Assembly (NCBI RefSeq): GCF_006349365.1
Contig: NZ_CP040899.1
Span: 3,224,001-3,288,000, forward strand
Direction: 5' to 3'
DNA length: 64,000 bases
DNA from: Georgenia wutianyii
GTDB lineage: Bacteria > Actinomycetota > Actinomycetes > Actinomycetales > Actinomycetaceae
This document shows positions 54,318 to 63,494 of the stretch, piece by piece. The notes under the pieces were generated by a model. That model ran no database searches and had not been told where the DNA came from. It was given only the letters and a program-made list of their open reading frames with translations. A program made the position numbers and the translations under genes. The stretch's first letter is position 1. Each line of letters begins with the position of its first letter.

Positions 54318-55148
54318 TCAGACACCGCTGCGCCGCAGCCTCACCGCGGCGGTGAGGAGGAGCGCGCCGACCCATGCCGCCGTCACCCCGAGCCCGAGCC
54401 AGGGGGTGAGTCCGACGCCTGCCTGAGCGGCCCGCTCCGCGGCTCCGGCGTCGGACTCCATGGCGAGCCGCCCCGCCCAGCCGGGCAGGGTGGCCAGCAG
54501 CCACGGCGCCCCGAGGAAGGGGACCACCTGCTCCAGGAGGAACACCAGACCCACGCCGGCGACCAGCCCGGCGGCCGGACCGCGTGCGACGGTGCCGAGT
54601 GCGACCCCGAGCACCGCCACCGCCACGAGGTAGAGGACGAACCCGCCGAGCACGCGCCGGGTCTGCGGGTCGGAGAGGTCGAGCGCGAGGGAGAGCTCGG
54701 CCCGGAACGGCAGCAGCGCCAGGGACGTCACGGCGAGCGCCGCGGCCGCCGTGAGCACGGCGGCGACGGCGACGGTGAGCACCTGGGCGGCGAGCACGGG
54801 CAGACGGCGCGGGACCGCGAGGAACGTCGAGCGCGCCGCGCCACTGGGGTACTCCGCGGCGCTGACGAGCACCCCGAGGACGAGCACGGGGAGCTGGGTG
54901 GCCACCAGCGCGAGGGTGAGCATGCCGAGCATGCTGGGCGGCTGGGAGTCCAGCTCGTAGCGGGCCTGGTAGGCGACGAAGGTCGCTATCGCGGCGTTGA
55001 CGGCGACGGCGACGACGGCTGCCCACCCGGTCGACCGCAGTGCCAAGGCCTTGCCCAGCTCGGCACGCAGGACGCGGACGGGAGTGACCCCGGGCCGGTC
55101 GGGCAGGCCGACGGGCAGCACGGCAGGCGCGACCGAGTGCTCAGACAT
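54318..55148 (-). CDS. ABC exporter permease
   Basis: 276 aa, ATG 55148. About six hydrophobic segments, with PVRVLRAELGKALALRSTGW as the conserved ABC-2-type amphipathic entry, then WAAVVAVAVNAAIATFVAYQ and PLGYSAAL-like LGVLVSAAEYPSGAARSTFL (the small loop typical of this permease family). A second, related permease gene overlaps by 8 bp upstream, so the two probably form a heterodimer with the ATPase. Similar to permeases of lantibiotic-immunity transporters. Confidence 0.85.
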   Translation of the reverse strand: MSEHSVAPAVLPVGLPDRPGVTPVRVLRAELGKALALRSTGWAAVVAVAVNAAIATFVAYQARYELDSQPPSMLGMLTLALVATQLPVLVLGVLVSAAEYPSGAARSTFLAVPRRLPVLAAQVLTVAVAAVLTAAAALAVTSLALLPFRAELSLALDLSDPQTRRVLGGFVLYLVAVAVLGVALGTVARGPAAGLVAGVGLVFLLEQVVPFLGAPWLLATLPGWAGRLAMESDAGAAERAAQAGVGLTPWLGLGVTAAWVGALLLTAAVRLRRSGV

Positions 55149-55962
55149 CGCGGCCCCGCAGCCTGACCGCTGCCACGGCGAGCACGATCAGTGCCCACCC
55201 TCCGGTGACGGCGACGCTCGTCCACGCGCCCACCGGAAGCTGCCCCAGGTCCCGCAGCAGCTCGAGGAACCCGTCGGTCGCGGGGACGAGGGTCGCGGCG
55301 TGTCCGGGCAGCGCGGCGAGGACGGGCTGGAGCGCGTCCGGCACGACGACCGCCGCGATGCCGAGGACGAAGACGACGAAGGCGACGAGAACCGCGGTCG
55401 TGCTCCGGCGCAGGAGCATGCCCAGGCCGAAGCAGAACACGGTCGCGGCGACGAGGTAGGCCGCCGACCCCACCCACATCCGGGTGGTCTCTGGGGTGAG
55501 GGCGGTCGACAGCCCGGGCCCGAGGTCGCTCAGCAGCGTCGCACCGGCCGCGAGGCCGAGGGTGAGCGTCGCGGTGAGGGCGGCCACCGCCGTCGTCACG
55601 AGCGCCTTGGCGACGAGCACGAGCGTCCGCGACGGGACGGCGAGGAACGTCGGACCGGCGCTGCGGCTGGAGAACTCTCCGCTGCCGAGCAGCACGCCGA
55701 GGAGCAGCATCGGGAACTGGGTGACGATGAGCGTGCTCGTGACGTAGTAGGCCACGCTGCCGTACCCGTCCGGTCCGACGAGCGGGTCGTTGCCCCCGAG
55801 CCAGGCGAGCGCGGCGGGGAGGAGCACCATGACGGCGACCACCCAGCGGGTCGAGCGCAGCCCCCAGGCCTTGGACCACTCCGCGGCCACGACCCGGCCG
55901 AGGGTGGTGCCGCGGCGGGCCGGCAGGCCGACGGCGGGGGGCAGCGTGAGCCCGGCGCTCAT
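55141..55962 (-). CDS. ABC exporter permease (second subunit)
   Basis: 273 aa, ATG 55962, which overlaps the ATPase stop (55959-55961, ATGA). VVAAEWSKAWGLRSTRWVVA and GVLLGSGEFSSRSAGPTFLA correspond to the same positions in the next gene product, so the two permeases are paralogues. Six hydrophobic segments. Pairs of related permeases with one ATPase are the usual form of BcrAB/LanEFG-type exporters. Confidence 0.86.
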   Translation of the reverse strand: MSAGLTLPPAVGLPARRGTTLGRVVAAEWSKAWGLRSTRWVVAVMVLLPAALAWLGGNDPLVGPDGYGSVAYYVTSTLIVTQFPMLLLGVLLGSGEFSSRSAGPTFLAVPSRTLVLVAKALVTTAVAALTATLTLGLAAGATLLSDLGPGLSTALTPETTRMWVGSAAYLVAATVFCFGLGMLLRRSTTAVLVAFVVFVLGIAAVVVPDALQPVLAALPGHAATLVPATDGFLELLRDLGQLPVGAWTSVAVTGGWALIVLAVAAVRLRGRDV

Positions 55963-56879
55963 CGCGCTGTCTCCGTCCCGGTCCGGTACTCCACGGCATC
56001 GGCCGTGAGGCCGAGGTAGGCCTCCTCGAGCGTGCCCGAGACGGTGGACAGCTCGTGCAGGGTGAGCCCGAGCTGGGCGGCGAGCGCACCCACGGACCCG
56101 GCGTCGGCGCCGGTCACCTCGATGAGGTCCGACTCGGGCATGGTGACCGTGGCGCCGCCCCGTTCGAGGGCGCGGGCCAGCGGGGCGGGGTCGGACGCGC
56201 GAGCCCGCACGACGCCCGCCCGGGCGGTGGCGGCGACGAGCGAGCGCAGGTCCTCGTCCGCGAGCAGCCGGCCCCGGCCGATGACGACGACCCGGCTCGC
56301 GGTCTCCGCCAGCTCGCTCATGAGGTGGGAGGACAGGAGCACGGTGCGCCCCTCGGCGGCCAGCGCCCGCAGCAGGTGCCGGATCCACCGCACCCCGTCC
56401 GGGTCGAGCCCGTTGACCGGCTCGTCCAGGACGAGGGTGGGCGGGTCCCCGAGCAGGGCCGCGGCGATGCCGAGCCGCTGCCCCATGCCGAGGGAGAACG
56501 TCCCGACCCGGCGCCGGACGACCGACCCGAGGCCGGCGAGCTCGACCACCTGGTCCACCCGCGCCCGGGCGATGCCGTGGCTGCGCGCCAGCCCCAGGAG
56601 GTGGCCGAGCGCCGTCCGCCCGGGGTGCGCGTTGCGCCCGTCGAGCATCGTGCCGACCTCCTGCAGCGGGGCGCGCAGGTCGGCGTAGCTCTGCCCGTTC
56701 ACCCGCGCGGAGCCGGACGTCGGCCGCTCCAGGCCGACGACGGCGCGGATCGTCGTCGACTTCCCGGCGCCGTTCGGCCCGAGGAAACCGGTGACGGTCC
56801 CGGGCGCCGCGGTGAACGTCAGGTCGTCCACCGCCGTCGTCGCGCGGTAGCGCTTCGTCAGGTGGGTCACCTCGATCAT
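55959..56879 (-). CDS. ABC exporter ATPase (BcrA-like)
   Basis: 306 aa, ATG with GGAGGAGAG upstream. GFLGPNGAGKSTTIRAVVGL (Walker A), VGTFSLGMGQRLGIAAALLG (ABC signature), PPTLVLDEPVNGLDPDGVRW (Walker B, Asp-Glu-Pro) and LLSSHLMSELA (switch His) are complete. A C-terminal extension (about 220-306) is the dimerisation region of BcrA-type ATPases. First gene of a five-gene run: ATPase, two permeases, histidine kinase, response regulator. TAGCGT at 56921-56926 (minus) is a probable -10 box. Confidence 0.93.
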   Translation of the reverse strand: MIEVTHLTKRYRATTAVDDLTFTAAPGTVTGFLGPNGAGKSTTIRAVVGLERPTSGSARVNGQSYADLRAPLQEVGTMLDGRNAHPGRTALGHLLGLARSHGIARARVDQVVELAGLGSVVRRRVGTFSLGMGQRLGIAAALLGDPPTLVLDEPVNGLDPDGVRWIRHLLRALAAEGRTVLLSSHLMSELAETASRVVVIGRGRLLADEDLRSLVAATARAGVVRARASDPAPLARALERGGATVTMPESDLIEVTGADAGSVGALAAQLGLTLHELSTVSGTLEEAYLGLTADAVEYRTGTETAR

Positions 56880-56978
56880 GTCTCTCCTCCAGTCCCACCG
56901 GCGGCGCCGGCGACACCTCGACGCTAGGAGCGGCGCGCGAGGAGCAGATCGTCCGCGGCGACGAGATCGGGGCGGGAG

Positions 56979-57006
56979 CCGTCTCCTCCCCGGGAAGGAG
57001 ACGGCC
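56979..57006. other. Hairpin in the divergent region of the ABC operon and the permease gene
   Basis: GCCGTCTCCT (56979-56988) and AGGAGACGGC (56997-57006) make a perfect 10-bp stem around an 8-nt loop. It sits 94 nt before the APC permease ATG and 100 nt before the ATPase ATG, between divergent promoters, so it could be an operator or a leader hairpin rather than a terminator. Confidence 0.5.
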
Positions 57007-57099
57007 GGGCCGGGTGGTCCCGGGGGTGGACCCGCTTCCGGTTGCGGATGGGGCTGGTGAGGTCGACTCTTCCCGCACAGGCCGTCGGAGGGGGACGAG

Positions 57100-58506
57100 A
57101 TGAGCGCGACACCGCAGACTGCTCAGGCGCAGCCGGAGCTCAAGCGGGCCATGGGCCCCAAGCTGCTCCTCCTCTTCATCGTCGGCGACATCCTCGGCAC
57201 CGGCGTCTACGCCCTCACCGGCCAGGTGGCCGCCGAGGTCGGCGGCGCGGGGTGGGCACCGATCCTCCTCGCCTTCGCCGTCGCGACGGTGACCGCGTTC
57301 TCCTACCTCGAGCTCGTGACGAAGTACCCCCAGGCCGCCGGGGCGGCGCTCTACACGCACAAGGCCTTCGGCGTCCACGTCGTCACCTTCCTCGTGACGT
57401 TCGCGGTGCTCAGCTCGGGGCTCACCTCCGCCTCCACAGCGGCCAAGTTCCTCGGGGAGAACTTCATCGAGGGCTTCGGCCTGGAGTGGGGCCAGGGCGG
57501 CGTCACGCTCGTCGCGCTCGGCTTCATGCTCCTGCTCGCGCTCGTCAACCTCCGCGGAGTCTCCGAGTCGCTCGTCTTCAACGTCGTCCTCACCCTGGTC
57601 GAGCTCACCGGCCTGCTCATCGTCATCGCCGTCGGGTTCTGGGCCATGTCCCAGGGCGACGTCGACTTCGGCCGGACGGTGGTCTTCGAGACGAGCGGGG
57701 ACAAGAGCGTCTTCCTCGCCCTCACCTCCGCGACGGCGCTCGCCTTCTTCTCGATGGTCGGCTTCGAGGACTCGGTCAACATGGCCGAGGAGACGAAGGA
57801 CCCCGTCCGCACGTTCCCGCGGGTCATGCTCACCGGGCTCAGCGTCACCGCGGTTGTCTACGTGCTCGTGTCGGTCACCGCCGTCGCCGTCGTCCCGGTC
57901 GGCGAGCTCGCGGCGAGCCAGACCCCGCTCCTCGAGGTGGTCCGGCGCGGCGCGCCCGACGCTCCCGTCGACACGATCTACCCGTTCCTGTCGATGTTCG
58001 CGGTGGCGAACACGGCCCTCATCAACATGATGATGGCGAGCCGCCTCGTCTACGGGATGGCCAAGCACGAGGTCGTGCCGCCGCTGCTCGGCAAGGTGCT
58101 GCCGGGACGCCGCTGCCCGTGGGTGGCGATCCTCTTCACCACCCTCCTCGCCTTCGGGCTCATCTGGGGGGTCACCCAGGTGGCCGGGGAGGAGACGGTC
58201 ACCGCGCTCGGCGGCACCACCGCGCTGCTCCTCCTGGCCGTCTTCGCCGTCGTCAACGTCGCGACGATCGTGCTGCGCCGCCACCCGGTGGACCGGGAGC
58301 ACTTCCGGGCCCCGGCGGTGCTGCCCTACATCGGGGCGCTCACCTGCGCCTTCCTCGTCGGCCCGTGGGCCCAGGACCCCATCGAGTACCAGATCGCCGG
58401 CGGGCTCATCGCCATCGGGCTCGTCCTGTGGGTCCTCACCTGGGTGTTCTACCGCCGCGGCCGCGCACCGCTCGAGCCCGGCGAGGCGGACGCCCCCGTG
58501 CGGTAA
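57100..58506 (+). CDS. APC-family amino-acid permease
   Basis: 468 aa, ATG with GGAGGGGG 7 nt upstream. About twelve hydrophobic segments. ELKRAMGPKLLLLFIVGDIL and GTGVYALTGQVAAEVGGAGW at the start form the conserved unwound helix 1 (Gly-Thr-Gly-Val), VGFEDSVNMAEETKDPVRTF lies in the middle (helix 6-8 loop), and FAVVNVATIVLRRHPVDREH is near the end. This matches the amino acid-polyamine-organocation superfamily. Substrate unknown. Converges on the MFS gene with a 3-bp gap. Confidence 0.9.
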   Translation: MSATPQTAQAQPELKRAMGPKLLLLFIVGDILGTGVYALTGQVAAEVGGAGWAPILLAFAVATVTAFSYLELVTKYPQAAGAALYTHKAFGVHVVTFLVTFAVLSSGLTSASTAAKFLGENFIEGFGLEWGQGGVTLVALGFMLLLALVNLRGVSESLVFNVVLTLVELTGLLIVIAVGFWAMSQGDVDFGRTVVFETSGDKSVFLALTSATALAFFSMVGFEDSVNMAEETKDPVRTFPRVMLTGLSVTAVVYVLVSVTAVAVVPVGELAASQTPLLEVVRRGAPDAPVDTIYPFLSMFAVANTALINMMMASRLVYGMAKHEVVPPLLGKVLPGRRCPWVAILFTTLLAFGLIWGVTQVAGEETVTALGGTTALLLLAVFAVVNVATIVLRRHPVDREHFRAPAVLPYIGALTCAFLVGPWAQDPIEYQIAGGLIAIGLVLWVLTWVFYRRGRAPLEPGEADAPVR

Positions 58507-58509
58507 GCG

Positions 58510-60147
58510 TCAGCCGGCCGTGGCCGGCTCGTCGGGCTCGACCGTCCGCTGGTCGGCGCCCACGCCCGGGCGGATCCGGAGGCTGGAGAGCAGCCCGAGG
58601 AGGAGGGCGGCGGCGCCCACGTACGCCGCGCGCGAGGCGCCGTCGGTCATCGCGTCGCGCGCTGCCTGCGCGACGTCCGCCGTCCGCGGGTCGGCCGCGA
58701 GCGCCGAGATCGTGCCACCCGAGCTGGCGATCACCGCGTCGACGAGCTGCCCGACGCTCGGGTCGGTGGCGACGGCGTCGGCGAGCCGGCTCTCCGTCCC
58801 CGTCCGGAACGTGGTGAAGAAGGCGGTGCCGAGCACGGCGATGCCGAGGGCCGAGCCGGTCTGCCGGGCGGTGCTCTGCGTCGCCGAGCCCTGCCCGCTG
58901 CGCTCGACGGGCACGTCGGCGAGCACGACGCTGGTGAGCTGGGCGGTCGCCAGGCCGACGCCGATCCCGTAGACGAACAGGACCGGGGAGGTGAGCCACG
59001 GGGTGCTGTCGGGGCGGATGAGCACGGCGAGGGTGAGGACGGCGAGGACCTCCAGGCTGAGTCCGATCCGCACGACGACGACCGGGGTGAGCATGCGCGA
59101 GAGCGCCGCCACGCCGCCGCTCGCGACGAACGAGCCGACGGCGAGGGGGACGAGGGCGAGGCCGGCCTCGAACGCGCGGAACCCGAGCACGTTCTGGAAC
59201 CACAGCGGCAGGGTGAGGATGAGGCCGAACTCCCCGAAGCTCACGATGAGCGCGGTGACGTTGCCGTTGGCGAAGGAGGGGATGCGGAAGAGCGACAGGT
59301 CGAGGATGACGCCCCTGCCGGCCCGGTCCCGGGCCCGCTCCCACAGGACGAAACCGACCAGCGCGACGACCGCGATCCCGAACGCGAACGGGACGGGCGA
59401 CATCCCGCCGATGTCGAAGGAGGCACGCTCCTCGGCCCGCCACCACCCGTAGCTCCGCCCCTCGATGAGGCCGAAGACGAGCGCGCCGAAGCCGACGATG
59501 GACAGCAGCGCGCCGATCACGTCGGTCCCCGGCACCCCCCGGGTCTCCCGCGACTCGGCGACGAACAGGAGCAGGCCGGCGAGGATGAACAGGCCGATGG
59601 GGACGTTGATGCCGAAGGCCCACCGCCAGCTCGCGTACTCGATGAGCCAGCCGCCGGCGAGCGGGCCGAAGGCGGCCATGCCGCCGATCGTCGAGCCCCA
59701 CACGGCGAAGGCGATGGCCCGCTCCCGGCCGTGGAAGTTCGCGTTGAGCAGGGCCAGGGTGGTCGGCAGGATCATCGAGCCGCCGAGGCCCTGGAAGGCG
59801 CGCCCGATGATGAGGTGCGCGCCGCTGGAGGCGACGACGCACAGCACGCTCGAGGCGATGAAGATCGCGACGCCGATGAACATGATGCGTCGCCGGCCGA
59901 AGCGGTCGGCGACGCGGCCCCAGGTGAGCAGCAGGGCGGCGAACAGCAGGGTGTAGATCTCCTGGACCCACTGGATCTCCGTGCTCGAGATGCCGAGGTC
60001 CGCGACGATCGAGGGGATCGCGACCGAGACGATCGTCGAGTCCATGATGATGAGCGCGACGCCGAAGCTGATCGCGAGCAGCCCCCACCATCGGAAGCGC
60101 ACGAAACGGTCAGGCAGTGCCGGACCCTGCGTACCGGTGTTCGCCAT
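58510..60147 (-). CDS. DHA2-family MFS drug transporter (EmrB/QacA type)
   Basis: 545 aa, ATG with GGAGGAG upstream and TAGATT as likely -10 box. Fourteen hydrophobic segments. LIIMDSTIVSVAIPSIVADL (helix 1 motif), EIQWVQEIYTLLFAALLLTW and VADRFGRRRIMFIGVAIF (motif A) open it; FQGLGGSMILPTTLALL is motif C. The acidic Asp in helix 1 is that of drug:H+ antiporters. It probably exports a hydrophobic or cationic compound. No regulator lies beside it; the nearest genes are an amino-acid permease and an ABC importer. Confidence 0.93.
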   Translation of the reverse strand: MANTGTQGPALPDRFVRFRWWGLLAISFGVALIIMDSTIVSVAIPSIVADLGISSTEIQWVQEIYTLLFAALLLTWGRVADRFGRRRIMFIGVAIFIASSVLCVVASSGAHLIIGRAFQGLGGSMILPTTLALLNANFHGRERAIAFAVWGSTIGGMAAFGPLAGGWLIEYASWRWAFGINVPIGLFILAGLLLFVAESRETRGVPGTDVIGALLSIVGFGALVFGLIEGRSYGWWRAEERASFDIGGMSPVPFAFGIAVVALVGFVLWERARDRAGRGVILDLSLFRIPSFANGNVTALIVSFGEFGLILTLPLWFQNVLGFRAFEAGLALVPLAVGSFVASGGVAALSRMLTPVVVVRIGLSLEVLAVLTLAVLIRPDSTPWLTSPVLFVYGIGVGLATAQLTSVVLADVPVERSGQGSATQSTARQTGSALGIAVLGTAFFTTFRTGTESRLADAVATDPSVGQLVDAVIASSGGTISALAADPRTADVAQAARDAMTDGASRAAYVGAAALLLGLLSSLRIRPGVGADQRTVEPDEPATAG

Positions 60148-60267
60148 CCGACTCCTCCGGGGTGTGCGCCCGCGGTCAATCTACGCCTGACCCGCACGGA
60201 TCTCGTGTCGAGGGACGAGACGATCCGAGCCGGACATACCGGACGGTGAGACGGGCCGTCCCGACCG

Positions 60268-60297
60268 TTGTCCAGCCTCCTGCGACGTTCCTAGCGT
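60268..60297 (+). promoter_or_regulatory. Promoter of the ABC importer operon
   Basis: TTGTCC (60268-60273) and TAGCGT (60292-60297) with 18-nt spacing, a good primary-sigma-type promoter. The ATPase ATG follows at 60343 with GAGGGGG as ribosome site. Confidence 0.6.
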
Positions 60298-60342
60298 CTG
60301 GTCCACGACGTCGTCAGGGCGTCACCGGCCGAGGGGGACGCG

Positions 60343-61158
60343 ATGCTCACGACGACAATGCCCGTGACGGCGGGCCGGGCTGCGGCCCGTGTCGAGCTGC
60401 GGGGCGTGGGGCGGACCTTCGCCCCCCGCACCCCCGCCGGCCGGCCGCGGACCGTGCTCACCGGCGTCGACCTCATGGTCGAGCCCGGTGAGATCCTCGC
60501 GCTGCTCGGCGCCTCCGGCTGCGGGAAGTCGACCCTGCTGCGTCAGGTGTGCGGCCTGGACGTCCCGACGAGCGGGGAGCTGCACATCGACGGGAAGCCG
60601 GTGACCGGTGCCGACCCCCGCTGCGCCGTCGCCTTCCAGGAGCCGCGGCTGCTGCCGTGGCGCAGCCTGCGGCGCAACGTCGCCCTCGGCCTCCCGCCGG
60701 GTACGCCCCGCGCGACCGGGGCCGCCCGGGCGGAGGAGCTGCTCGCGCTCGTCGGCCTCGCCGACCGCGCAGAGGACCGCCCGCGGCAGGTGTCCGGCGG
60801 GATGGCCCAGCGGGCCTCGCTCGCCCGCGCGCTCGCCCGCGACCCCGGCGTGCTGCTGCTCGACGAGCCGTTCGGCGCGCTCGACGCCCTCACCCGGCTG
60901 CGGATGCAGGACCTGCTGCTCGACCTCCACGCCGCACAGCCCACGACCGTCCTCCTCGTCACCCACGACGTCGAGGAGGCCCTGTACCTCGCCGACCGCG
61001 TCGTCCTTCTCGGACCCGCCGTGCCCGGCGGCCCGAGCACCGTGCGCACCGTCGTCACCGTGCCGGGCGCCCGTCCCCGCGACCGGGGCAGCGCCCGGCT
61101 CACCCACCTGCGCGCCGAGCTGCTCGACGGCCTCGGCGTCCCCACCCACCACGCCTGA
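60343..61158 (+). CDS. ABC importer ATPase (nitrate/sulfonate/taurine family)
   Basis: 271 aa. LALLGASGCGKSTLLRQVCG (Walker A), RQVSGGMAQRASLARALARD (signature), PGVLLLDEPFGALDALTRLR (Walker B), VTHDVEEALYLADRVVLLG (switch His and D-loop) are all present, and AVAFQEPRLLPWRSLRRNVA is the Q-loop form specific to the nitrate/sulfonate/taurine branch. First gene of a three-gene operon with the binding lipoprotein and permease; the downstream ATG starts 11 nt after the stop. Confidence 0.94.
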   Translation: MLTTTMPVTAGRAAARVELRGVGRTFAPRTPAGRPRTVLTGVDLMVEPGEILALLGASGCGKSTLLRQVCGLDVPTSGELHIDGKPVTGADPRCAVAFQEPRLLPWRSLRRNVALGLPPGTPRATGAARAEELLALVGLADRAEDRPRQVSGGMAQRASLARALARDPGVLLLDEPFGALDALTRLRMQDLLLDLHAAQPTTVLLVTHDVEEALYLADRVVLLGPAVPGGPSTVRTVVTVPGARPRDRGSARLTHLRAELLDGLGVPTHHA

Positions 61159-61169
61159 AGGGCCCGCCC

Positions 61170-62210
61170 ATGACCATCCGTACCGTGACCACCGCGGTTC
61201 TCCTCGCCGCCGCCGGCGGCCTCGTGCTCAGCGGCTGCGTGGCCGGCGAGGGCTCCGCCGTCGCCCGTGACGACGACGCCGGCGACACCTGGAGCGCCGA
61301 CACCCTCACCGTCGACTTCGCCACCTACAACCCGCTGAGCCTGGTCGTCCGCGAGCAGGGCTGGCTGGAGGAGACCCTGGGACCGGACGTCACGGTCGAG
61401 TGGGTCCAGTCCGCCGGCTCGAACAAGGCCAACGAGCTGCTCCGCTCGGGGGCGGCCGACGTCGCCTCGACCGCCGGCTCCGCCGCGCTCCTCGCGCGGG
61501 CCAACGGCTCGCCCATCCACACGATCGCGCTCTTCGACCAGCCGGAGTGGTCGGCCATCGTCGTGCCGAAGGGCTCGGACGTCACCTCCGTCACCGACCT
61601 CGCCGGCCGGTCGGTCGCCGCGACCCGCGGCACCGACCCGTACTTCTTCCTCCTGCAGAGCCTGGAGGAGCACGGCGTGGACCTCGCGGACGTCGAGGTG
61701 CAGAACCTCCAGCACGCCGACGGGCGGGTGGCGCTGGAGAACGGCGCCGTCGACGCGTGGGCGGGGCTGGACCCGATCATGGCGGACACCGAGCTCAACG
61801 CCGGCTCCCGGCTCGTCTACCGCAACGTCGACTTCAACACCTACGGCTTCCTCAACGCCCGCGCGGACTTCCTCGCGGAGTCCCCGGACCTCGCGCAGGT
61901 CGTCGTCGACGCCTACGAGCGGGCGCGCGGGTGGGTGGCGGACAACCCGGAGGAGACGGTCGCGATCCTCGCCGAGGTGGCCGGGATCGAGCCCGACGTC
62001 GCGGAGAAGGTCGTCCTCGAGCGGACCAACCTCGGGATCGACGCGGTGCCCGGGGAGGCGCAGCGGGCCGTCCTCGAGGTCGTCGGGCCGATCTTCGTCG
62101 AGACCGGCGACGTCCGCTCCCAGGAGCAGATCGACGAGGCACTCGACACCCTCCTCGTGGACACCTACGCCCGCCGGGCCGACCCGGCCGGCGCGGGCGG
62201 CGCGGGCTGA
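61170..62210 (+). CDS. Substrate-binding lipoprotein of ABC importer
   Basis: 346 aa. A signal peptide ends in the lipobox LSGC (lipid Cys23). LTVDFATYNPLSLVVREQGW then VEWVQSAGSNKANELLRSGA, DVASTAGSAALLARANGSPI, SVTDLAGRSVAATRGTDPYF and NGAVDAWAGLDPIMADTELN are the pattern of aliphatic-sulfonate/nitrate-type binding proteins. It delivers substrate to the membrane complex. The stop overlaps the permease start (TGATG). No desulfonating enzyme is seen in the window, so the substrate stays open. Confidence 0.92.
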   Translation: MTIRTVTTAVLLAAAGGLVLSGCVAGEGSAVARDDDAGDTWSADTLTVDFATYNPLSLVVREQGWLEETLGPDVTVEWVQSAGSNKANELLRSGAADVASTAGSAALLARANGSPIHTIALFDQPEWSAIVVPKGSDVTSVTDLAGRSVAATRGTDPYFFLLQSLEEHGVDLADVEVQNLQHADGRVALENGAVDAWAGLDPIMADTELNAGSRLVYRNVDFNTYGFLNARADFLAESPDLAQVVVDAYERARGWVADNPEETVAILAEVAGIEPDVAEKVVLERTNLGIDAVPGEAQRAVLEVVGPIFVETGDVRSQEQIDEALDTLLVDTYARRADPAGAGGAG

Positions 62211-63046
62211 TGGCCGCGACCGTCGAGGGCGCTGCCCGCCCCGTCGTCGTCCCGGTGGGCGAGGAGCGGGCGGTGCCGGCCCCCGGCCCCACGCGCGTTC
62301 ACCGGTGGCACCGGCTGGCGGCCGTCGTCGTCCCGCTCGCGCTGCTCGGGCTGTGGCACCTCCTCACCGCCGTCACCGGCACCTTCGCGCCCTACCAGCT
62401 GCCCTCACCGGCGGCGGTGTGGGCCGCCGGCACCGAGCTCGCCGCCGACGGCACCCTGTGGACGCACGTGGCCATCTCCACCCAGCGCGTGCTGCTCGGC
62501 TTCGCGGTCGGCGCGGCGGCGGGCCTGGCGGTGGGAGCGCTCGTCGGCCTGTCGCGGTGGGCCGACACCCTGCTCGCCGGGACGGTCGGGGCGCTGCGCG
62601 CAGTCCCGTCCCTCGCCTGGGTGCCGCTGCTCATCCTGTGGATCGGCATCAACGAGGACTCCAAGGTCACGCTCATCGCCATCGGCGCCTTCTTCCCCGT
62701 CTACACGACGGTGGCGTCCGCGCTGCGGCACGTCGACCCGCACCTCGTCGAGGTCGGCCGGGCCTACGGGTACCGGGGGGTCGGGCTGCTCGCGCGCGTC
62801 CAGCTCCCGGCCGTCACCCCGGCCGTCGCCGCCGGGCTGCGCCTCGCCCTCGCGCAGAGCTGGCTGTTCCTCGTCGCGGCCGAGCTCATCGCCTCGTCGA
62901 TGGGACTGGGCTTCCTCCTCACCGACTCCCAGAACAACGGCCGGGTCGACCGGATCCTCCTCGCCATCCTCGCCCTCGCCGTCCTCGGCAAGGCGACCGA
63001 CGGGCTGCTCGGGGTGGCCGAGCGACGGCTCGCCAAACGCTGGTGA
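62210..63046 (+). CDS. ABC importer permease (sulfonate/nitrate/taurine type)
   Basis: 278 aa, ATG overlapping the lipoprotein stop. Six hydrophobic segments after a 30-residue N-terminal extension. VGRAYGYRGVGLLARVQLPA is the EAA loop that contacts the ATPase, and LAQSWLFLVAAELIASSMGL is the usual C-terminal helix region of SsuC/TauC-type permeases. Completes the ATPase-lipoprotein-permease set. Confidence 0.94.
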   Translation: MAATVEGAARPVVVPVGEERAVPAPGPTRVHRWHRLAAVVVPLALLGLWHLLTAVTGTFAPYQLPSPAAVWAAGTELAADGTLWTHVAISTQRVLLGFAVGAAAGLAVGALVGLSRWADTLLAGTVGALRAVPSLAWVPLLILWIGINEDSKVTLIAIGAFFPVYTTVASALRHVDPHLVEVGRAYGYRGVGLLARVQLPAVTPAVAAGLRLALAQSWLFLVAAELIASSMGLGFLLTDSQNNGRVDRILLAILALAVLGKATDGLLGVAERRLAKRW

Positions 63047-63076
63047 CGTGTCGGCCGGCGCCACTAGCGTGACGGC

Positions 63077-63436
63077 ATGGTGATGACCCTGGGCATGGTG
63101 ACCTTCGACACGACCGACGCGAACCGTCTCGCCGACTGGTGGGCGGAGCAGACGGGCGGTGAGGTGGTCGAGCGCAACGATGGCTGGTTCGCCATGGTGG
63201 CCGTCCCGTCGCTGCCGGTGCGGCTGGCGTTCCAGAAGGTCGCCGACCCCACGCCGGGCAAGAACCGGGTGCACCTCGACCTCTCGTGCCAGGACCTGGA
63301 CGCCGAGGTCGACCGCCTGCTCGACGCCGGCGCCACGCTCGTCGAGCGCCGCGGGGACGAGAGCTTCCGGTGGGTCACCCTCGCCGACCCGCACGGCAAC
63401 GTCTTCTGCGTGGCCGAGGAGTCCGGGCACTCCTGA
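63077..63436 (+). CDS. VOC/glyoxalase-like domain protein
   Basis: 119 aa. A single glyoxalase-fold protein: MTLGMVTFDTTDANRLADWW at the start, RVHLDLSCQDLDAEVDRLLD and WVTLADPHGNVFCVAEESG at the end, the two paired beta-alpha-beta units of the VOC superfamily. Catalytic activity is not predictable; many such proteins bind metals or small ligands. TAGCGT 6 nt before the ATG fits a leaderless start. Converges on the partial gene at the window edge. Confidence 0.85.
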   Translation: MVMTLGMVTFDTTDANRLADWWAEQTGGEVVERNDGWFAMVAVPSLPVRLAFQKVADPTPGKNRVHLDLSCQDLDAEVDRLLDAGATLVERRGDESFRWVTLADPHGNVFCVAEESGHS

Positions 63437-63494
63437 GCTGGGGACTCCCGCGCCCGGACGGGTGGGCGCGGGGGGACCTCAGGCGCCGCGAGCG

